DNA of 64,000 bases, taken from contig NC_088911.1 in NCBI RefSeq assembly GCF_963576675.1, forward strand, positions 131,629,929 through 131,693,928. Direction: 5' to 3'. The stretch comes from Euphorbia lathyris. Its lineage: Eukaryota > Streptophyta > Magnoliopsida > Malpighiales > Euphorbiaceae. The position numbers and the translations under genes are program-made. This document shows, one piece after another, positions 59,346 through 64,000 of the stretch. Numbering within the stretch: position 1 is the stretch's first letter; each line of letters starts with the position of its first letter. The notes under the pieces were generated by a model. It worked only from the letters and a program-made list of their open reading frames with translations, was not told where the DNA came from and searched no databases.

Positions 59346-60820
59346 TGTTGAAACACCTTTCCACAAGATTTTGATTTGATAAAATCATCCATGATTAAGG
59401 GACAATTAAATTTAAGTGCTTTATTTTAATTGTACTAATCCGTTTGTTCAATGTTGAGTATAAATATAAATAAAGATAAATATAAAAAGTAAGACAGGAA
59501 GCAGTCAGCATGAGATGAACAGAACAAGCTAAGTAGAATGGAGGACAGCATAGAAGCCTAAAGTATTAAGCTGAGTGGAATCAACCTTAGCATCAAGAGA
59601 CTAAGACATAAAAGTCCAACAAAGAGAAGCGAAATGCAACTCAGCATAAGAAATAGCAACAACAACTGTCTTACGAAGCTGAGCTGACTAAAAACATACT
59701 TAGCCTAGGAATTGCCAAAGACAATGATTTACGCAATAGGAGCTGAGTGATTCTTCAGGACAGCATGAAAAAGTCGTTTGCTAAAAGACAATGATTACCG
59801 CCCCTCCGTACCAATAATTGAATCCTTGGAAATACGCAGAAGACACATTCCGAGATGTATGGGTCAATGGATTATTGGTAAAGGACAACTGACACAAAAA
59901 GACAAGCCAGACGCAAGAAGACAAGCTTGACGTCTGAAGGAATGAAGAGGAAGGGAATGGCTGGAACAGTCTGAAGCTGATCAGAATCTGTCCCCTAAAA
60001 GAGCCGTTTCAACATCAACGGCTAAATCATTTCAAAAATGATCCATCACAGATTTTCCTATATAAGGACAATCAAACTTCTTGGATCATTGCCGGTTTAC
60101 AAAAAGAAAAGTACAAGAAGAGAAAATATACAAAAGCACTTAGATACAAAAAGAGATCTTACACCCATCTTCCATTCTTTGTGTAAATGCTATAGTGATT
60201 ACTTGTAATCTTCTAAAGTGTTCTTTATTCAAAAAGGAACAAGTGTTTATCAATTGTAACATTGAGAGTGTTGTGCTGAGTGTTTGGTTGTAAACATTCA
60301 GTGGTAGAGAAATCTAGGTGCTGGGTTGTAGCACTTAGTAGGAGTTGAGTAGACGAATAGAGGAAGGTACTCTTGCATATTCAACTGCCTTGTAATCGGT
60401 TTGTGCTCTACCTTTAAAGAGCTTAGTATTGGATTCTAAAAGCCCGGAGGACTCTAAGGACTGGACGTAGGCAGAGAGGCCAAACCAGGATAAGTGATAC
60501 TGAGTAATCTCTAAACTCTCTCTCAATATATATATATATATATATATACAGCATACAAAATTGTTTTAAAGTTGATCCTGGGTTATTTCAAGTGCTGAGT
60601 TAGAAACTGACCTCCAAGAGTGTCAATATCTAACATACAAATAAAACAGCCTTAGTCAATATCTGGCTGAAGCTGTCTTGTAACATATCTGGCCAAGCTG
60701 GCCAAAAGCTGAGTTGACAAACTCACCAAATAACTAAGTCAGCATATTAATTAAACGAAAAAAGTTATATTAGTTCCTAACCCCCCCCCCCCCCTTGGAA
60801 ATAATCATACGGGACCAACA
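59346..60820 (+). repeat. 5' LTR of a Sirevirus-like copia element
   Basis: 1,475 bp, from TGTTGAAACACC to GGGACCAACA. A TATA-like CCTATATAAGGAC lies at 60057-60069. Contains a TA repeat (60526-60548) and a 14-base C run (60781-60794). The short open frames inside are not genes. The 3' LTR is outside the window. Confidence 0.85.
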
Positions 60821-60822
60821 AG

Positions 60823-60835
60823 TGGTATCAGAGCC
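60823..60835 (+). other. Primer-binding site (initiator Met tRNA)
   Basis: TGGTATCAGAGCC two bases after the LTR, the usual copia primer site. Confidence 0.9.
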
Positions 60836-60882
60836 TAAGCTCACTACTCAAAGATATAACTATCTTGAGCGGATCCCCATAA

Positions 60883-62630
60883 ATGGCTGAGAATACCACT
60901 CGTTTCCTTCAAGGGAACCAAACTACACAGATACTCCCTGAGGGATTGTCAATCACTAGACCTCCCCTATTCTTTGGATCTAATTATACATGAGTGCATG
61001 GCTTGCAATTGTTCAAGGTCCACATGTGCCCTATAAAACTGTTAACAATGAGAAAATTGTTAAGAGCGAAGCTGAGTGGACAGAGGATGACCTCAGAAAA
61101 TTACAAAATAATGCTTCGGCTATAAATATGCTTCACTGTGCTTTAGATGCTGCAGAATACAATAAGATTTCAGGTTGTGAGTCAGCACAGGAGATTTGGA
61201 AAAAGCTTGAAGTAACCTATGAAGGCACTAGTAAAGTTAAGGAGTCAAAAGTCAATCAGCATATGAGACTCTACGAGCTGTTCGAGATGAACGAGAACGA
61301 AGACATCTCTGAAATGAACTCAAGGTTCACAAATATTATAAATGAGCTTAAAAGGCTTGGAAAGAACTTCACTGAAGAAGAACAAGTGAAGAAGATCTTG
61401 AGAAGTTTACCTAAGAGTTGGCAAGCAAAGAAAACAGCTGTAGAAGAAGCTTATGACTTGACTACTTACAAATATGATGAGCTAATCGGATCCCTGCTGA
61501 CCCACGAGATCTCTATGAAAAATTTTGAGGCAAAAGAAAAATCTGAAGATAAGAAACAGAAATCTCTAGTGATGAAAGCTGACTCCACAGAAGCTGAGTC
61601 AACTGATGATGAGGAAATAGCCATGTTCACTAGAAAGATGAAGAAGTTGTTCAGAAGAAATGACAGGAATAGCAAAAGGTCATACAAAAGAGGTGACAGG
61701 TATAAAGCTAAGCCAAGTGACAACAGATATAAGAAAGATAGCTCCAAGTATGTCACTTGCTTCGAGTGTCACCAAACTGGGCATATCAAGTCAAGCTGTC
61801 CTAATTTAAAGAAAGAAAAGAAAGGAAGAAAAAAGGCAATGGTGGCAACAGGGAGTGATAGTGATGAGTCAACCTAATCAGAGGCTGAGCAAAATGAAAC
61901 TGCCAATATATGTTTCATGGCAGATGATGGAGCTGACCAATCTCAATCTGAGCAAGCTGACCTCTCTGATGAAACTGACCAAGAGGAACACAGCAATGAG
62001 GTAACATCCCTACTTTTGCTTAGAAACGAAATGGTAAATGCCTTGAGTGATTTATATACACTAACTAAAAAGTGCAACAAGAAAATCAAATCACTCAACG
62101 GGCGGTGTGACGAGATTGAAGAGGTCAAGCTGAGTGACCTCCGATATCTTCTCCAGGACAACTCAGATTTACATACCAACATGCAAATAATGCATAAGTT
62201 TGTCATGGAGGTTCAATCTGAGTCAAAGAGACTTAGAAAGGACGTTACAACCCTACAGAGTCAAGTAAAAGGCTCAAATAAACATAAATCCCATGTTGAG
62301 TACTCAAATACTAGTCAGCATAAACAATTCACCCAGTGTGAATGTTGCGGGAAAAGAGGACACACAAAAGATGTGTGTTGGTTCAACAAGCGGATTGTCC
62401 AATGTGACTTATGCAGAAGAAAAGGACATACCACTAAGGTATGTTGGCATGCTCAGCATAACAATGCTGACCACACTCAGCATCACCCTCAAAGGGTAGT
62501 TTATTGTGACTTCTGTGGTAAAAATGGCCACACTATAAAAGTATGTCGTCACAAACTAAAATATGATTTTACACCTGTTTATACTAACAATAAAGGACCC
62601 AAAAAAAATTGGGTACCTAAAGATGAATAG
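60883..62630 (+). pseudogene. Sirevirus-like gag, interrupted
   Basis: The natural start is probably ATG 60883 (MAENTTRFLQGNQTTQIL). A small deletion near 60985-60990 shifts the frame, so the rest reads from 60990 (MSAWLAIVQGP...). Visible: the gag helical core (SAQEIWKKLEVTYEGTSKVK), a CCHC knuckle (CFECHQTGHIKSSC), an in-frame TAA at 61875-61877, then a continuation in the same frame (61917-62630). That continuation has an acidic part, a coiled coil and three more zinc-knuckle-like motifs (CCGKRGHTKDVC, CDLCRRKGHTTKVC, CDFCGKNGHTIKVC). Extra knuckles after the first are typical of the Sirevirus group. It ends at TAG 62628-62630. Confidence 0.85.
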
Positions 62631-64000
62631 TTTAAAATGCAGGTCAGCTTGACATGCGTGGAGAAGTCAAAACTTTAGTACATAGACATCACATGCTCAA
62701 GACACATGACGGGTGATGAAACAAAATTCATCACACTAGAGCTTAAACGAGGTGGAAGTGTAAGCTTCGGAGACAATAAGAAGGGTAAGATAGTCGGCTC
62801 AGGTACTATCAGAGGTAACCCAACTATTGAGTCAGTCTCCATAGTTAAAGGTCTCAAATACAATCTACTAAGTGTAGCTCAACTTTGCAAGAGCGGCAGA
62901 AAGGTTGTATTCGATGATACTAAGTGTCAAATACTCGAGGGGAACACAAATGAATTGATTTTAACTGCATCTCGCGTAGATAATGTATACATGCTAAATT
63001 TAGAAAAACAGTTTTCCAAAAACATATGCTTAGTATCTAAAGAGGATAACTCCTGGCTGTGGCATAGAAGACTTGGGCATGTCAGCATGGACCTTTTTGC
63101 CAAATTAGCTAGAAAGCAATTAGTTGAGGGATTACCCAAATTGAAATTTGAGAAAGATCAATTATGTAAAGCTTGTCAGCAAGGGAAACAAACCAAAAAG
63201 TCATTTCAAAGTAAAAATATTGTCTCAACCAAGAGACCATTGGAATTACTACACTTGGATCTTTTCGGACCTATCCAGCCACTCAGCTTGGGAGGTAAGA
63301 AATTTTCCTTGGTCAATGTAGATGATTTCTCTCGGTACACTTGGATCATCTTGCTGAGTAGCAAGGATGAAACTTTTGAGATGTTTACTACACTTATTAG
63401 AAAGCTTGAAATTGACAAAGACCTAAAAGTAGCTCATATTAGAAGCGACAACGGTGGAGAATTCAAAAACCAACAGTTTGATGAATTCTGTGAAACCAGT
63501 GGTATTGACCACAATTTCTCTGCTCCTAGAACACCTCAACAGAATGGGGTTGTTGAAAGGAAGAACAGAACAATTGTCGAAGTCGCTAGAACCATACTGA
63601 GTGAAAATAGGCTTCCAAAGTACTTCTGGGGTGAAGCTGTCCACACAGCATGCTATATACTGAATAGGGCTCTAGTAAGACCTATACTTAAGAAAACCCC
63701 ATATGAACTTTGGAAAGGACGAATGCCCAACATTGGGTACTTTCGTGCTTTTGGGTGTAAATGCTTTATACTCAATACAAATGACAATCTTGCAAAATTT
63801 GATGCTAAAGCTAACGAAGCAATCTTCTTAGGGTACTCAACAAACAGCAAAGCATATAGAGTCTATAATAAACGAACTCAGGTTGTAGAAGAGTCTGTCC
63901 ATGTTGAGTTCGATGAAGCTGACCCTGCAGGAAAGTCAACTCAGCTCACTGAAGATGAACCAAGCTCGACTTCTGCTGATCAAAATGGAGCCTCTGAATC
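62631..64000 (+). pseudogene. Sirevirus-like protease and integrase, partial at window end
   Basis: Same frame as gag, with a further TAG at 62676-62678; open from 62679 to the window end. The protease active-site triplet normally DSG reads DIT (IDITCSRHMTGDE), so it looks inactive. A pre-integrase zinc domain follows (LWHRRLGHVSMD...CKACQQGKQTKK). The integrase core has Asp in LHLDLFGP, Asp in RSDNGGEF and Glu in QNGVVERKNR; then the linker EEAIFLGYS-type text and an acidic stretch. RT and RNase H would follow outside the window. The pattern and long LTR fit the SIRE/Maximus (Sirevirus) lineage of copia. Confidence 0.85.

Noticed and set aside
60781..60794. 14-base C run as a biological signal
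   Set aside because: The antisense LTR copy has 6 G at the same place, so this is simple homopolymer length variation and may be a sequencing artefact.

Overview
This is a stretch of nuclear DNA from a flowering plant, most likely a eudicot. It is AT-rich and intron-rich, and plant LTR retrotransposons, hAT, Mutator-like, Tourist-like and Helitron elements and SINEs fill most of it. I cannot name the species. Only two host genes are visible, both on the + strand.

Gene 1 (6418-14955, 16 exons, 1,313 residues) is a member of the LIN/CERBERUS family: a long N-terminal domain, an ARM-like helical region and C-terminal WD40 repeats, but with no U-box where symbiotic LIN proteins carry one. Gene 2 (27280-30511, 8 exons) is coproporphyrinogen III oxidase of plastid haem/chlorophyll synthesis. 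Its catalytic signature is intact, but no in-frame ATG supplies the expected transit peptide, and one Arg that is well conserved in the family is Gly.

Repeat layout. 1-2650: copia-like LTR tail split by a 1.7 kb solo LTR (target duplication ATCCG). 3.7-18.4 kb: several small inverted-repeat DNA elements between genes and inside the introns of gene 1, including two Mutator-like relatives with unlike GC-rich cores. 18436-23434: a copia element with identical 184 bp LTRs but a frameshifted coding region. 24-26.7 kb: gypsy and LINE remnants. 31.5-38.6 kb: a mini-Helitron, a long hairpin element, a tandem duplication holding a SINE, a non-autonomous hAT and a Tourist-like element. 39367-52663: a 13.3 kb Athila-like gypsy element on the - strand. 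52791-58663: a second solo LTR (target duplication AATAC) holding a decayed autonomous hAT. 58828-64000: a Sirevirus-like copia element that has inserted head-on into the LTR of a relative and runs off the window.

The most unusual structure is in the Athila-like element. After pol it carries two diverged copies of one accessory gene in tandem. Each copy is preceded by the same dyad motif (AATCTCAGTCGCGAC-type) and a TATA-like box found in the U3 of the element's own LTRs, at similar spacing. This suggests duplicated promoter-plus-gene modules inside a retrotransposon. All functional statements are family-based inference; no searches were run.
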